From positions 94,116 through 158,115 of the forward strand of contig NZ_BDQY01000005.1 in NCBI RefSeq assembly GCF_002724055.1: DNA of 64,000 nucleotides. Direction: 5' to 3'. The translations under genes and the position numbers were made by a program. This document shows positions 26,497-35,963 of the stretch, one piece after another. This DNA is from Tepidibacter mesophilus (lineage in GTDB: Bacteria > Bacillota > Clostridia > Peptostreptococcales > Peptostreptococcaceae). How positions within the stretch are numbered: position 1 is the first letter of the stretch; the number at the start of each line of letters is the position of its first letter. Under the pieces are notes generated by a model. It was not told where the DNA came from, did no database searches, and saw nothing but the letters and a program-made list of their open reading frames with translations.

Positions 26497-27096
26497 TTAT
26501 TTAAATATTTTAGCATTTAAAGTATTATTTACTAATAAAGCCACAGCTCCTCTATCAGCTTTTTCTGTTGCACTTGTAAACTTAACATCGGAAGTTATCT
26601 TTACATCAGTAGCTTTTGATATGTAGTTTTCTGGCCAACTTCCCTTTAATAACTCATCCTTATATCCCAATGCTCTAACTAACATTGTTATAGCTTCTGC
26701 ATAAGATACCTCTGCTGCTGGTTTAAAAGTTCCATCTGGATATCCTTTGATTAATCCTCGCTCTACAGCTACATTTATGTATCCTGAAGACCATCTTGAT
26801 GATTCAACATCATTGAAATTAGTAACTCCATTAGCTTTAGCTACTGAATTCCCAATGCCTAAAGTTTCAACTAATATTTTAGCAAATTGCTCTCTTGTAA
26901 CTTTCATTTCTTCATGATACTTCCCATCATCCATACCATTTACTACTCCTAAAGCTGATAATCTTTCTACAGCCTGTACTACTTTTTCATCTGTATTTTG
27001 ACCCATTTCTGGCATTGCTGCGTATGATGTTCCAATTAATCCAAGTGTAACTACTCCAGCTAATACTAAAGATTTAAATCTTTTAGTGTTTTTCAT
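26497..27096 (-). CDS. Exported protein made of S-layer homology domains
   Basis: 199 aa: signal peptide (about 1-27, ending SYA), then three SLH motifs and nothing else. The first reads ALGVVNGMDDGKYHEEMKVTR, the second is the best conserved with RGLIKGYPDGTFKP, the third is degenerate. SLH domains bind pyruvylated secondary cell wall polymers. With no cargo domain it may be a wall-anchoring or lattice-organising protein. Own promoter region and terminator. Confidence 0.85.
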   Translation of the reverse strand: MKNTKRFKSLVLAGVVTLGLIGTSYAAMPEMGQNTDEKVVQAVERLSALGVVNGMDDGKYHEEMKVTREQFAKILVETLGIGNSVAKANGVTNFNDVESSRWSSGYINVAVERGLIKGYPDGTFKPAAEVSYAEAITMLVRALGYKDELLKGSWPENYISKATDVKITSDVKFTSATEKADRGAVALLVNNTLNAKIFK

Positions 27097-27352
27097 TATG
27101 TAACCCTCCTATAAACTAAATTTCAGTTATTTATATGGTAATTAAGATATTTTCTCAGAATATTATATTTTTTTATGCTTTTTTATAATATCCAAACTAC
27201 TTCTATAGCATCAATTATACACATTTTTTGGCACAATTTAAATTGAAAATACTTTAATTGTATATTACAAATTGATTACAATAAAAAATGACAACAAATA
27301 TTGTACATTATCAATCGAATATCCAATATACTTTTATATTAATATATTTTTA

Positions 27353-27694
27353 TTATTTGTATTTTATAGCACTGTGTATTCCTCTGCTTAAGTTATATAG
27401 GTTATTAAATCCTGACTTGCTAAGTATGTTAGATGCTCTTTTACTTCTAACTCCTGATGCACAGTATACTAAAACAGGTTTATCTTGATATTTTTTTATA
27501 GAATTAATTTTTAGATTCAATTCATTAACAGGTATATTTTTTGCTTTTGGTATATGACCCGATTTATATTCATCCAATGTTCTAACATCTAATATGAGCA
27601 TATCTTTATTTTCTTTTATTAATGCTTGTACTTCTTCTCCATTTATATTTTGAAAATTAGATTTTCTACCAAATAACCTTTGCATAAAATTCAT
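27353..27694 (-). CDS. Rhodanese-like domain protein
   Basis: 113-aa single rhodanese domain. The catalytic cysteine is C78 in the loop VLVYCASGVRS, preceded by LILDVRTLDEYKSGHIPKA, the CH2A-type motif. Likely a persulfide or sulfur carrier. It lies 26 bp after a thioredoxin-like gene, so the two are probably co-transcribed and cooperate in thiol/persulfide reduction. Confidence 0.88.
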   Translation of the reverse strand: MNFMQRLFGRKSNFQNINGEEVQALIKENKDMLILDVRTLDEYKSGHIPKAKNIPVNELNLKINSIKKYQDKPVLVYCASGVRSKRASNILSKSGFNNLYNLSRGIHSAIKYK

Positions 27695-27720
27695 AATTTC
27701 AACTCCCTGTTTTTATATTT

Positions 27721-28044
27721 TTAATAAAATAACTCATAATATCTTTTTATACTATAATCAATTTTTTCTAAGTTAATATATCTAGCTTCTCTTATTGATT
27801 CCTTTCCTTTAATGAATACAAGAATAGCTGGTATGGTGAAGATATTAAACTGAGCTGATGCTTCTAAATTTTTATCTACATTTATTTCTACTAATTTTAT
27901 CTTAGGATATAACTTTAACAGTTCACTTACTTTAGGTTTAATTATATTGCATACACCACACCCTTCATTCCCAAAATAAGCTATAACTATATCATTTTCT
28001 TTTATTAAATTATTAATACTATCTTTTGTATATAATTTATCCAT
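27721..28044 (-). CDS. Thioredoxin-like protein
   Basis: 107 aa with a thioredoxin fold. The active site is CGVC (C29, C32) in FGNEGCGVCNIIKP rather than CGPC. The cis-proline loop FTIPAILVF is present. Cytoplasmic. The partner gene downstream encodes a rhodanese. Confidence 0.86.
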   Translation of the reverse strand: MDKLYTKDSINNLIKENDIVIAYFGNEGCGVCNIIKPKVSELLKLYPKIKLVEINVDKNLEASAQFNIFTIPAILVFIKGKESIREARYINLEKIDYSIKRYYELFY

Positions 28045-28218
28045 TAATTAATAACCTCTTTTATTTATATTTTATAATCCATCTATAAATTACAATATTA
28101 CAATATTATAATTTACAAGTCAAGCTTTTTTATAGCAACTATAAAAAATATTATTTTTATTTACTTATTAATATTATCCATAAAATAAAACCTAATTCAT
28201 ATAGAATTTTCACCAAAT

Positions 28219-28251
28219 AAAAAAAAGATAGAGAATAACCACTATCTTTCT
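28219..28251 (-). terminator. Terminator of pflB
   Basis: The stem AAAGATAG / CTATCTTT followed by eight T on the minus strand, just past the pflB stop. Confidence 0.82.
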
Positions 28252-28261
28252 TATATTTAAA

Positions 28262-30496
28262 TTACATATTTCCATGAAAAGTTCTGTTTATAACATCTAG
28301 TTGCTGTTCTCTTGTTAATTTTATAAAGTTAACTGCATATCCAGATACACGGATTGTAAGCTGAGGATAGTTTTCTGGATGATCCATAGCATCAAGTAGT
28401 GTTTCTTTGTCAAATACGTTAACATTTATATGATGTCCTGATTGAATAAAATATCCATCAAGTAAATATTTTAAGTTGTTTACTCTTTCTTCTCTAGTTT
28501 TTCCTATAGCTTTAGGCACAACAGTGAATGTGTAAGAAATTCCATCTTGAGAATGTTCATATGGAAGTTTAGCAACAGAAGATATAGAAGCTAAGCATCC
28601 TTTTGTATCTCTTTTATGCATCGGATTTGCACCTGGAGCAAATGGTTCTCCAGCTTTTCTTCCATCTGGAGTACTTCCAGTTTTCTTACCATAGACTACA
28701 TTTGAAGTTATAGTAAGTATTGATTGAGTAGGTACAGAATTTCTATAAGTCTTGTTTTTTCTTATCTTATTCATAAATCTTTCTACTAAATCATTAGCTA
28801 TTAAATCAACTGCATCATCATTGTTTCCAAACTTAGGGAAATCACCTTCTGTTTCAAAATCAACAGCCATACCATTTTCATCTCTTATAACCTTAACTTT
28901 AGCATACTTTATAGCTGATAACGAGTCAGCACATACAGAAAGTCCAGCTATACCACAAGCCATAGTTCTGAATACATCTCTATCATGTAACGCCATTTGA
29001 GCTTTCTCATACGAATACTTATCATGCATATAGTGAATTACATTTAATGTATTTACATATAAATTAGCAAGCCAGTCTAACACCATATCGAATTTTTCCA
29101 TAACCTCATCGTACTCAAGATATACAGAAGTAATAGGGACTAATTTAGGACCTACTTGAATTCCTTTCTTTTCATCCTTACCTCCATTTATACTATATAA
29201 AAGTGCCTTAGCAAGATTACATCTAGCTCCAAAGAACTGCATTTGTTCACCTATTTTCATTGCAGAAACACAACAAGCTATTCCGTAATCGTCTCCCCAA
29301 TAAGATCTCATTAAATCATCATTTTCATATTGGATAGAGCTTGTATCTATAGAAACCTTAGCACAGAATTTTTTGAAGTTTTCTGGAAGATTTTTAGACC
29401 AAAGTACAGTTAAGTTTGGCTCTGGAGCAGCGCCTAAAGTATATAAAGTATTTAACATTCTAAATGAGTTTTTAGTAACAAGCGTTCTTCCATCAACACC
29501 CATACCACCTATCACTTCAGTTATCCAAGTTGGATCTCCAGAGAATAAATCATTATATTCAGGAGTTCTTAAGAATCTAACCATTCTAAGCTTCATAACG
29601 AAATGATCAATTATTTCTTGTGCTTCTTCTTCTGTCAAAACTCCATTTTTTATATCTCTTTCAAAATATATATCAAGAAAAGTTGAAACTCTACCTAAAC
29701 TCATAGCAGCTCCATTTTGATCTTTAACTGCTGCAAGGTAACCAAAGTACGTCCATTGAACAGCTTCTTTAGCATTTTCAGCAGGTCTGCTTATATCAAA
29801 ACCATATTCTATAGCCATTAATTTAAATTCTTTTAAAGCTTTTATCTGGTCAGATATTTCTTCTCTTAATCTTATAGTATCTTCATCCATTGACATAACA
29901 TTTAAAGATTGTTTTTGATTTTCTTTGTCTTCTATCAATCTATTTATACCATAAAGAGCTACTCTTCTGTAGTCTCCTATTATTCTCCCTCTACCATAAG
30001 CATCTGGAAGACCAGTTATTATACCAGCACTTCTAGCTGCTTTCATTTCTGGAGTATAAGCATCGAATACTCCGTCGTTATGAGTTTTTCTGTATTTAGT
30101 AAAAGCTTCTTTTATAGAAGAATCTAGTTCATATCCATAAGCTTTACATGAATTTTCAACCATTCTTATTCCACCAAAAGGCATTACAGCTCTTTTAAGT
30201 GGAGCATCCGTTTGAAGCCCCACGATTATTTCTAACTCTTTATCTATATATCCTGCTTTATGGGAATTTACAGTCGAAACAGTTTTAGTATCAACATCAA
30301 GAGTTCCACCTTTTTCAATCTCTTGTTTAATCAAACCTGAGACCTTATCCCATAATTTTTTAGTTCTACCTGTAGCTTCAATTAAAAATGTTTCATCGCC
30401 CTCATAAGGATTATAATTTTTTTGAATAAAATCTCTTACATTAATTCTTTTAGTCCAACTTCCTTTATTAAATTCTTTCCATTCTTTTCTTAACAT
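28262..30496 (-). CDS. pflB: Formate acetyltransferase (pyruvate formate-lyase)
   Basis: Glycyl-radical enzyme converting pyruvate and CoA to acetyl-CoA and formate. The catalytic pair C408-C409 ([10 protein letters not shown]) and the radical glycine near 719 (RVSGYAVNF) are intact. The frame extends upstream to 30550, but that part lies in the riboswitch terminator. ATG at 30496, 8 bases after AGGAGG, begins the standard MLRKEWKEF and gives 744 aa. No activating enzyme (pflA) is beside it, so it must be encoded elsewhere. Regulated by the ZTP riboswitch upstream. Confidence 0.96.
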   Translation of the reverse strand: MLRKEWKEFNKGSWTKRINVRDFIQKNYNPYEGDETFLIEATGRTKKLWDKVSGLIKQEIEKGGTLDVDTKTVSTVNSHKAGYIDKELEIIVGLQTDAPLKRAVMPFGGIRMVENSCKAYGYELDSSIKEAFTKYRKTHNDGVFDAYTPEMKAARSAGIITGLPDAYGRGRIIGDYRRVALYGINRLIEDKENQKQSLNVMSMDEDTIRLREEISDQIKALKEFKLMAIEYGFDISRPAENAKEAVQWTYFGYLAAVKDQNGAAMSLGRVSTFLDIYFERDIKNGVLTEEEAQEIIDHFVMKLRMVRFLRTPEYNDLFSGDPTWITEVIGGMGVDGRTLVTKNSFRMLNTLYTLGAAPEPNLTVLWSKNLPENFKKFCAKVSIDTSSIQYENDDLMRSYWGDDYGIACCVSAMKIGEQMQFFGARCNLAKALLYSINGGKDEKKGIQVGPKLVPITSVYLEYDEVMEKFDMVLDWLANLYVNTLNVIHYMHDKYSYEKAQMALHDRDVFRTMACGIAGLSVCADSLSAIKYAKVKVIRDENGMAVDFETEGDFPKFGNNDDAVDLIANDLVERFMNKIRKNKTYRNSVPTQSILTITSNVVYGKKTGSTPDGRKAGEPFAPGANPMHKRDTKGCLASISSVAKLPYEHSQDGISYTFTVVPKAIGKTREERVNNLKYLLDGYFIQSGHHINVNVFDKETLLDAMDHPENYPQLTIRVSGYAVNFIKLTREQQLDVINRTFHGNM

Positions 30497-30539
30497 AAAA
30501 AATACCTCCTTGACATTAGTTACTTGTCCAGAGGTATAC

Positions 30540-30576
30540 AAAAAGACCATCTGGACATAGTAGTGCCCAGGCGGTC
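30540..30576 (-). terminator. Terminator of the ZTP riboswitch
   Basis: GACCGCCTGGGC at the 3-prime end of the aptamer can pair imperfectly with GTCCAGATGGTC, followed by five T on the minus strand. The stem reuses the pseudoknot strand of the aptamer, so ligand binding would prevent it and allow pflB transcription. Confidence 0.8.
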
Positions 30577-30645
30577 GGCTTATTTAATTCAAAACCACAT
30601 TCCCTCGTAGTTAATTCCACGTAATCCGCCAGTCATGTGATTTCC
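30564..30645 (-). ncRNA. ZTP (ZMP) riboswitch, pfl motif
   Basis: The minus strand shows the two conserved blocks of the pfl RNA: CATGACTGGCGGA at the 5-prime side and GCCGACCGCCTGGGCA at the 3-prime side, with a short hairpin between. This class senses ZTP/ZMP, signals of 10-formyl-THF shortage. It is placed before pflB, the gene that named the motif; formate from PFL can refill the one-carbon pool. Confidence 0.94.
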
Positions 30646-30672
30646 TTAATTTTTTATATCTAGTATATTTTT

Positions 30673-30701
30673 ATATTATCATTATGCTTGTTTAACGTCA
30701 A
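30673..30701 (-). promoter_or_regulatory. Predicted promoter of the pfl leader
   Basis: TTGACG (30696-30701) and TAATAT (30673-30678) with a 17-base spacer on the minus strand, about 30 bases before the riboswitch. Confidence 0.7.
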
Positions 30702-30995
30702 TATACAAAAAAAGAAAATAAAACTACAATAACAGGTGCACATTTGCATCTTTTCTTTGGTTTTATGTATATTATTGTAAATTTTTAGTTTTATTTATAT
30801 AGTATTAGTGTTATTATAAAAACATACTAGAAAATAATGTTTCTGTATTTTTATATCGCATATTTTGTTAATATTATAACATATAATCAATCAAAGTCAT
30901 CATTAGGTGTAATTTACAGTTTTATAATGTTAAATATAATCAAAATTAACCGTGTAGAGAAAAATATTACTTAAAAACCAGGAGGAGGAAAACGT

Positions 30996-32264
30996 ATGCC
31001 ACAAGAACTTAGAATAGAAAAACATGAGGTTTCATCAAAATCAGCTTCAAACAAAGGTATACTTATATTTTTTTTAATTGCTATAATTTCTATTGCTCTT
31101 GCTTTTATTCCTGCATTAAATGACAATGTTGCAACTGATATAGCTAATGTTAATGCTAACAGTAGTCATACATATAATTCTTCAACCGAATATGGAACAA
31201 TCCTTAACATATTGAACTATGGACAATCTATACATATTCTTGCAATGTTATTAGTTGGTTTTGGATTTTTAATGGTTTTTATAAGAAAACATGGTTTCAG
31301 TTCTATTACAGCTACATTTTTAGCTGTTAGTATTGCAATCCCCTTATACATGTTAATTAAAAGTTTTGGCGGAGAGCATTTTGTAATGTCAACTATTGAT
31401 ATCAAAACTTTTTTATTTGCAGAATTCGCTGCAGCCAGTCTTTTAATCGCCATTGGAGCTCCCCTAGGTAGACTTAAAATGGATCAATATCTATTAATGG
31501 GCTTATTATTTATACCAGCATATATATTTAATGAGTGGTTAATTCTTGAAAGTGGCTATTTTCACGGATTTCTTGATACAGGTGGTTCAGTAGTCATACA
31601 TGCATTCGGTGCATATTTCGGACTAGGTGTAGTCAGCAACACAATCTATAGGTTTAAAGATGAGCCAACTTGCGAAAGTGATTCTAAAAGTGATTCTATA
31701 AGCAATCAATTCTGCCTTTTAGGAAGTATGATTCTTTGGATATTTTGGCCATCATTTACCAGTGCAATTGTTGCCCCTGAAAGAGTTGTTCTTACTGTGA
31801 TTAACACAGTCTTTGCTCTTTGCGGTGCAACTTTGGCAACTTATATTTTTTCAAAAATTATTCGCGGTAAAATAGAGATTGAAGATATTGCAAATGCTGC
31901 TTTAGCTGGTGGTGTAGCCATTGGTTCATTATGCGATACTACTACACCAGGTTATTCAATGCTAATAGGAGTTGCCGCAGGAGCACTTAGTACAATTGGA
32001 TATAGCATACTTGCTCCAAAAGTAGAAAAACTAATCAAAGGTACAGATAGTTGTGGAATCAATAACCTACATGGAATGCCAGGTATCTTAGGTGGTCTTA
32101 GTGCAGTCTTTGTTACTGGAAATACAGCTATTCAACTAGGAGGAATTATAACTACAATTATAATTGCTTTTGTTACTGGTAAAATTACCGGTTCAATTAT
32201 TCCGTTAATTGGTAATAAAGAGGTTATTTATAGCGATGAAGATGAGTTTATAACAAATCACTAA
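30996..32264 (+). CDS. Rh-type ammonium transporter
   Basis: 422-aa integral membrane protein of the Amt/Mep/Rh superfamily, with about 12 hydrophobic segments. The pore histidines are predicted at H202 (VVIHAFGAYFGL) and H359 (NNLHGMPGILGGL). The HAFGAYFGL stretch is typical of Rh glycoproteins rather than AmtB. It has a very strong ribosome binding site (GGAGGAGG). No glnK gene is adjacent, unlike amtB loci. Likely passes ammonia or CO2. Confidence 0.85.
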   Translation: MPQELRIEKHEVSSKSASNKGILIFFLIAIISIALAFIPALNDNVATDIANVNANSSHTYNSSTEYGTILNILNYGQSIHILAMLLVGFGFLMVFIRKHGFSSITATFLAVSIAIPLYMLIKSFGGEHFVMSTIDIKTFLFAEFAAASLLIAIGAPLGRLKMDQYLLMGLLFIPAYIFNEWLILESGYFHGFLDTGGSVVIHAFGAYFGLGVVSNTIYRFKDEPTCESDSKSDSISNQFCLLGSMILWIFWPSFTSAIVAPERVVLTVINTVFALCGATLATYIFSKIIRGKIEIEDIANAALAGGVAIGSLCDTTTPGYSMLIGVAAGALSTIGYSILAPKVEKLIKGTDSCGINNLHGMPGILGGLSAVFVTGNTAIQLGGIITTIIIAFVTGKITGSIIPLIGNKEVIYSDEDEFITNH

Positions 32265-32286
32265 AAATATATTGTATTTTAAAATG

Positions 32287-32321
32287 CGAGTAAGATTTTA
32301 TTATCTTACTCGTGTTTTTTT
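32287..32321 (+). terminator. Terminator of the Rh transporter gene
   Basis: A 10-bp stem (CGAGTAAGAT / ATCTTACTCG) followed by TG and seven T. Confidence 0.88.
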
Positions 32322-32518
32322 GATGAATAGTTACTGTAATTACAACATACTACTAAGTTTTTTAATTGTAACTTATTGATATACTATTTTATATATTTTG
32401 TATTTTTTATTATTTTTACTTGACAATCTTTAGGAATTGCCCTGCTGGTTAAATCTATTTTCACTTACTTTCATCTCCTTTCACTTTTGCTGACTCCTTT
32501 AAAAAGTTAGCAAAGTAT
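32322..32518. other. Intergenic gap without a gene
   Basis: AT-rich sequence. Stop codons interrupt all frames. A hairpin TTTGCT/AGCAAA (about 32487-32516) is the only structure seen. Confidence 0.4.
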
Positions 32519-32550
32519 AAAAAAGCCTAGGAAAAATTTATCTCTCCTAG
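32519..32550 (-). terminator. Terminator of the large SLH protein gene
   Basis: CTAGGA / TCCTAG stem followed by GC and six T on the minus strand, about 50 bases past the stop. Confidence 0.7.
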
Positions 32551-32599
32551 ACTAGTTCTATTTAATAATATATATTTTAGATTTTAGTTAGTTCAAATT

Positions 32600-34891
32600 T
32601 TATAATACTGATTTATTATCTGTCAATGCAGTTTTTGTACAATCAACACTTTCTCCTCCTGCATTTACTGAATAAACTCCTAATTGAGTTGCTCCTGCTG
32701 GAAGGTCTGTATCTGCTGCTATTGTTACTTTTAATTCTGTTTTATCTTTTGCTACTGTTCCTATTGCATCTCCTACTTTTACATTTGATGCATCTAAGTA
32801 GTATACTTTGTAGCTTTCTACATCTGAATCATCTGCTGCTTTTGTGATTGTTACATCTCCTGATATTTTATTCTCTTTATTGTCTCCATCTGTAAATGTT
32901 AATCCTGTTGCTAAGTTCGTTGGTAATACTACAAATGATTTATCATCTGTCAATACAGTTTTTGTACAATCAGCACTTTCTCCTCCTGCATTTACTGAAT
33001 AAACTCCTAATTGAGTTGCTCCTGCTGGAAGGTCTGTATCTGCTACTATTGTTACTTTTAATTCTGTTTTATCTTTTGCTACTGTTCCTATTGCATCTCC
33101 TACTTTTGCATTTGATGCATCTAAGTAGTATACTTTGTAGCTTTCTACATCTGAATCATCTGCTGCTTTTGTGATTGTTACATCTCCTGATATTTTATTC
33201 TCTTTATTGTCTCCATCTGTAAATGTTAATCCTGTTGCTAAATTCGTTGGTACACTTTCGGCAACACCACTTGCTTGTACTGCTACTGTAGCACTACTTT
33301 GTCTAGCAGTTCCTGTTGTAGTTCCTGATGATGCTTTTGGAGTTACTTCAAACTTAATTGTTCTTCCCTCTAATGTTTTATCTACTACGTATGTCTTACT
33401 AGTTGCACCCGCTATAGCTACAAATGAATCTCCTACTCCATTATTTACTAACCATCTAAATGTTGATGTTCCTTCTGCATTACCCTCGGAATCTGTGAAT
33501 GTATAGTTTCCCGTTAATATTTCTCCTACTCTTGCTGTACCAGTAATTGATACTGAGCTAGCTACTGGTGCTGAATTATGGCTTGAACTAGAACTACTAC
33601 TTGATGAAGATGTTCTACTTACAGAACTAGATTTTGACCCTTCTATCTTTCTTACATCTCCACTTCCGCTTACCTTAGCTCTTTCATCAGCATCTATTGT
33701 ATTAATTTTGGTATTTCTAGCTACATATATATAGGCATCCTCTGCATCATCTTTTATAGATACTTTAGATATTTCTCCTTCTTCTAAATAAAGATCGGCG
33801 TCTTCTACTTCTATATACACATCATCGAATTCACCTTTTAATGTAACTTTATGATCGTCTTCAACAGATACGTCATCAAATCCTGATTTTGTTAATTTAT
33901 CACTTCCTGATGAATCCTCTTCAAGTATTGCTCCTGATTTCAATGTAACTGTATCTATAGTTGTACTTCCTTGTGCAACCAATCTTACCTTATCATCTTT
34001 TTTATCAACAACTACTTTTCCTAAATCACAATCTTCAAGATATATACTTTTTTCTCCACCACCATATATATATGTAGTTCCTTTTACTGTAACATCTTCA
34101 AGATATACTTCTCCGTCTCCTACATCTGATGATATTGTAAGATCTCCATCTATTGTTTTATTTTTTAGTCTATCACCTTTATCATCTATTACTACATCTT
34201 CATCTTTATTTTTTGATTTTTTGTCATCTTTAGAACTATAACTACTACTTGAAGATGAGGATGAAAATCCTGATCCTTTGAATTTTTTATAAATTACAGT
34301 CACAGCTTCTGCCCTAGTTATATATTTTTCTGGTCCAAATGTTCCATCTGGATATCCACTCATATTTTTAGAATCTACTAATGAACCTATAGATTTTTTG
34401 CTCCAATCTGCAATTTTATCTGAATCTTTAAAGTTCTCGCATACATATCCCTTATTATCATATTGTTTATTAAGTACTTTAGCCATAATTACAGCTACTT
34501 CTTGTCTTGTAATTTTATTATTAGGTCTTATAGTATTATCTTCATATCCTGATATATAGCCTTTTGCTTTTGCTTTTCTCAGATCTTCATAAAACCAATC
34601 TTTAGATGATACATCTTTGTAATTAATATCATAAACTAACTTTAAATTGAAAGCTTTGTTTATTAATGATATAAATTCTGCTCTTGTAATATGATTATCT
34701 GGCTTAAATGTACCATCACTATAACCACTTACAACTCCTTTATTTACTAATGATTTAATTTGATTTGCTGCCCAATGATTATTAACATCTGAAAAACTAG
34801 CAGCAAAAGAAATTCCCATAGATCCAACTACCATAGATGCACTTAATATGATAGCTATAGTACTTTTACTATTTCTTTTTAATAGTCCCAT
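32600..34891 (-). CDS. Large S-layer homology domain surface protein
   Basis: 763 aa, exported and wall-bound. Signal peptide about 1-31; three SLH motifs about 32-210 (for example VSGYSDGTFKP, ISGYEDNTIRP, MSGYPDGTFGP); Ser-rich linker; a repetitive acidic beta-rich region about 235-410 with short strands (DGDLTISSDVG, KGTTYIYGGG) suggestive of a beta-helix; a second Ser run; an Ig-like domain about 445-540; then two 109-residue repeats that are almost identical. The repeat DNA also is nearly identical, implying a recent duplication. Function is probably surface structure or adhesion. AGGGGG precedes ATG. Confidence 0.87.
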   Translation of the reverse strand: MGLLKRNSKSTIAIILSASMVVGSMGISFAASFSDVNNHWAANQIKSLVNKGVVSGYSDGTFKPDNHITRAEFISLINKAFNLKLVYDINYKDVSSKDWFYEDLRKAKAKGYISGYEDNTIRPNNKITRQEVAVIMAKVLNKQYDNKGYVCENFKDSDKIADWSKKSIGSLVDSKNMSGYPDGTFGPEKYITRAEAVTVIYKKFKGSGFSSSSSSSSYSSKDDKKSKNKDEDVVIDDKGDRLKNKTIDGDLTISSDVGDGEVYLEDVTVKGTTYIYGGGEKSIYLEDCDLGKVVVDKKDDKVRLVAQGSTTIDTVTLKSGAILEEDSSGSDKLTKSGFDDVSVEDDHKVTLKGEFDDVYIEVEDADLYLEEGEISKVSIKDDAEDAYIYVARNTKINTIDADERAKVSGSGDVRKIEGSKSSSVSRTSSSSSSSSSSHNSAPVASSVSITGTARVGEILTGNYTFTDSEGNAEGTSTFRWLVNNGVGDSFVAIAGATSKTYVVDKTLEGRTIKFEVTPKASSGTTTGTARQSSATVAVQASGVAESVPTNLATGLTFTDGDNKENKISGDVTITKAADDSDVESYKVYYLDASNAKVGDAIGTVAKDKTELKVTIVADTDLPAGATQLGVYSVNAGGESADCTKTVLTDDKSFVVLPTNLATGLTFTDGDNKENKISGDVTITKAADDSDVESYKVYYLDASNVKVGDAIGTVAKDKTELKVTIAADTDLPAGATQLGVYSVNAGGESVDCTKTALTDNKSVL
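32610..32925 (-). repeat. 327-bp tandem repeat, C-terminal unit
   Basis: Encodes the last PTNLATGLTFTDGDN...-type unit of the SLH protein. It matches the unit 327 bp away at nearly every base; only scattered single changes are visible (for example Ala to Val). Confidence 0.9.
32937..33252 (-). repeat. 327-bp tandem repeat, N-terminal unit
   Basis: Second copy of the duplicated coding unit, offset by exactly 327 bp (109 codons), in frame. Confidence 0.9.
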
Positions 34892-35200
34892 ACTTATCCC
34901 CCTCTTTTATACTTAGGTATTAATACCTTTCCAAACCTAATTATACAATATTTTCCATGAAATACATACATATATTTATATATTATTTCTTATATATTTT
35001 ATAGTTTTTTATAATGTATTATTGAAAGCCTATAATATTTTTATTCTTTATCATAATATGAATATTAAAAAATTTTTCTATTGATTTACTGATTAAAAAT
35101 AATCGCTATTTCAGTTTTTCCATTAATTTTATTTATAGTTTAAAATTTATATAACTTCTTCATATATAAAAATGTAAGATTCTTTATCTAATATATAAAC
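34892..35200. other. Intergenic gap upstream of the SLH protein, with a palindrome
   Basis: No gene seen. It holds AGGTATTAATACCT (34915-34928), a perfect 14-bp palindrome about 25 bases before the SLH start, and a TATAAT near 34945 that would place the palindrome just downstream of the transcription start. A -35 element is not clear. The palindrome may be an operator. Confidence 0.45.
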
Positions 35201-35233
35201 AAGACCAGTATAAAATAATCTTATACTGGTCTT
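35201..35233 (-). terminator. Terminator of corrinoid module A
   Basis: A 13-bp perfect stem (AAGACCAGTATAA / TTATACTGGTCTT) with a 7-base loop, just past the corrinoid protein gene; the following T tract is short. Confidence 0.75.
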
Positions 35234-35259
35234 TACTGTAAGTGTAAATTTTACTAATT

Positions 35260-35934
35260 TTACAATTCAAATTTTGGGATTTTTAGTTTTTTCACCAATT
35301 CTCTTCCTAGTTTAGCCGCTTTAGATGCTTCTCGGGCATAACCATCTGCTCCAATTTTTTTAGCATAACTTTGAGATATAGCCCCTCCGCCAACCATAAC
35401 AATTATATCTTCGCGTATACTTTCTTCTTTTAACAACTCAATAACTTCTTCCATATTTTTCATAGTAGTTGTAATAAGTGTAGAAAGTCCAATTAAGCTT
35501 GCTCCTACTTCTTTTGCTTTATTTACAAATTCAATAGAAGGTACATCCCTTCCTAAATCATAAACTTCAAATCCCGCAGTTTCTAACATAATTTTAAATA
35601 AATTTTTCCCTATATCATGAGTATCCCCTTCAACAACCCCTACAACTGCTTTAAATTTTTCTTCACTAGAATCAGATTTTATATTTGATTTTAAAATATC
35701 TATTCCAGCATACATAGCATCCGAACATATCAGCAATTCTGGTATATAGTATTCTTCCTCTTCATACAGTTGCCCAGCTTCTTCCATACCAACAGCTAAT
35801 CCATCCTTTATTCCTTCATATCCATCAAAATTGTTTTTTACATACTCTCTAGCAACATCTGCTACCCTTTCGTCTTCCATATCTACAACACAAGCGCATA
35901 ATTCTTTTAATAATTTTTCTTTCAATTCTTCCAT
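35260..35934 (-). CDS. Corrinoid methyl-carrier protein (module A)
   Basis: 224-aa cobalamin-binding protein of the MtaC/MtbC/MttC type. N-terminal helical cap about 1-90, then a B12-binding Rossmann domain with the base-off/His-on motif EGDTHDIGKN (D104, H106, G109) and the later GLSTLI and MVGGGAI loops. It carries a methyl group between two methyltransferases. Last gene of an operon with a UroD-type methyltransferase and an NhaC-type antiporter. AAGGAGG precedes ATG. Confidence 0.92.
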   Translation of the reverse strand: MEELKEKLLKELCACVVDMEDERVADVAREYVKNNFDGYEGIKDGLAVGMEEAGQLYEEEEYYIPELLICSDAMYAGIDILKSNIKSDSSEEKFKAVVGVVEGDTHDIGKNLFKIMLETAGFEVYDLGRDVPSIEFVNKAKEVGASLIGLSTLITTTMKNMEEVIELLKEESIREDIIVMVGGGAISQSYAKKIGADGYAREASKAAKLGRELVKKLKIPKFEL

Positions 35935-35963
35935 AATTTATCCTCCTTATCTAAACTATTTCT

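Noticed and set aside
30497..30550. N-terminal extension of pyruvate formate-lyase
   Set aside because: It lies in the riboswitch terminator, has no ribosome binding site, and the family N-terminus starts at the internal ATG.
32610..33252. CRISPR-like repeat
   Set aside because: Only two long in-frame coding repeats; no short repeats with spacers.
32626..33506. Leucine-rich plus-strand frames opposite the SLH protein
   Set aside because: Shadow frames of the repeated minus-strand coding region; composition and lack of ribosome binding sites argue against them.
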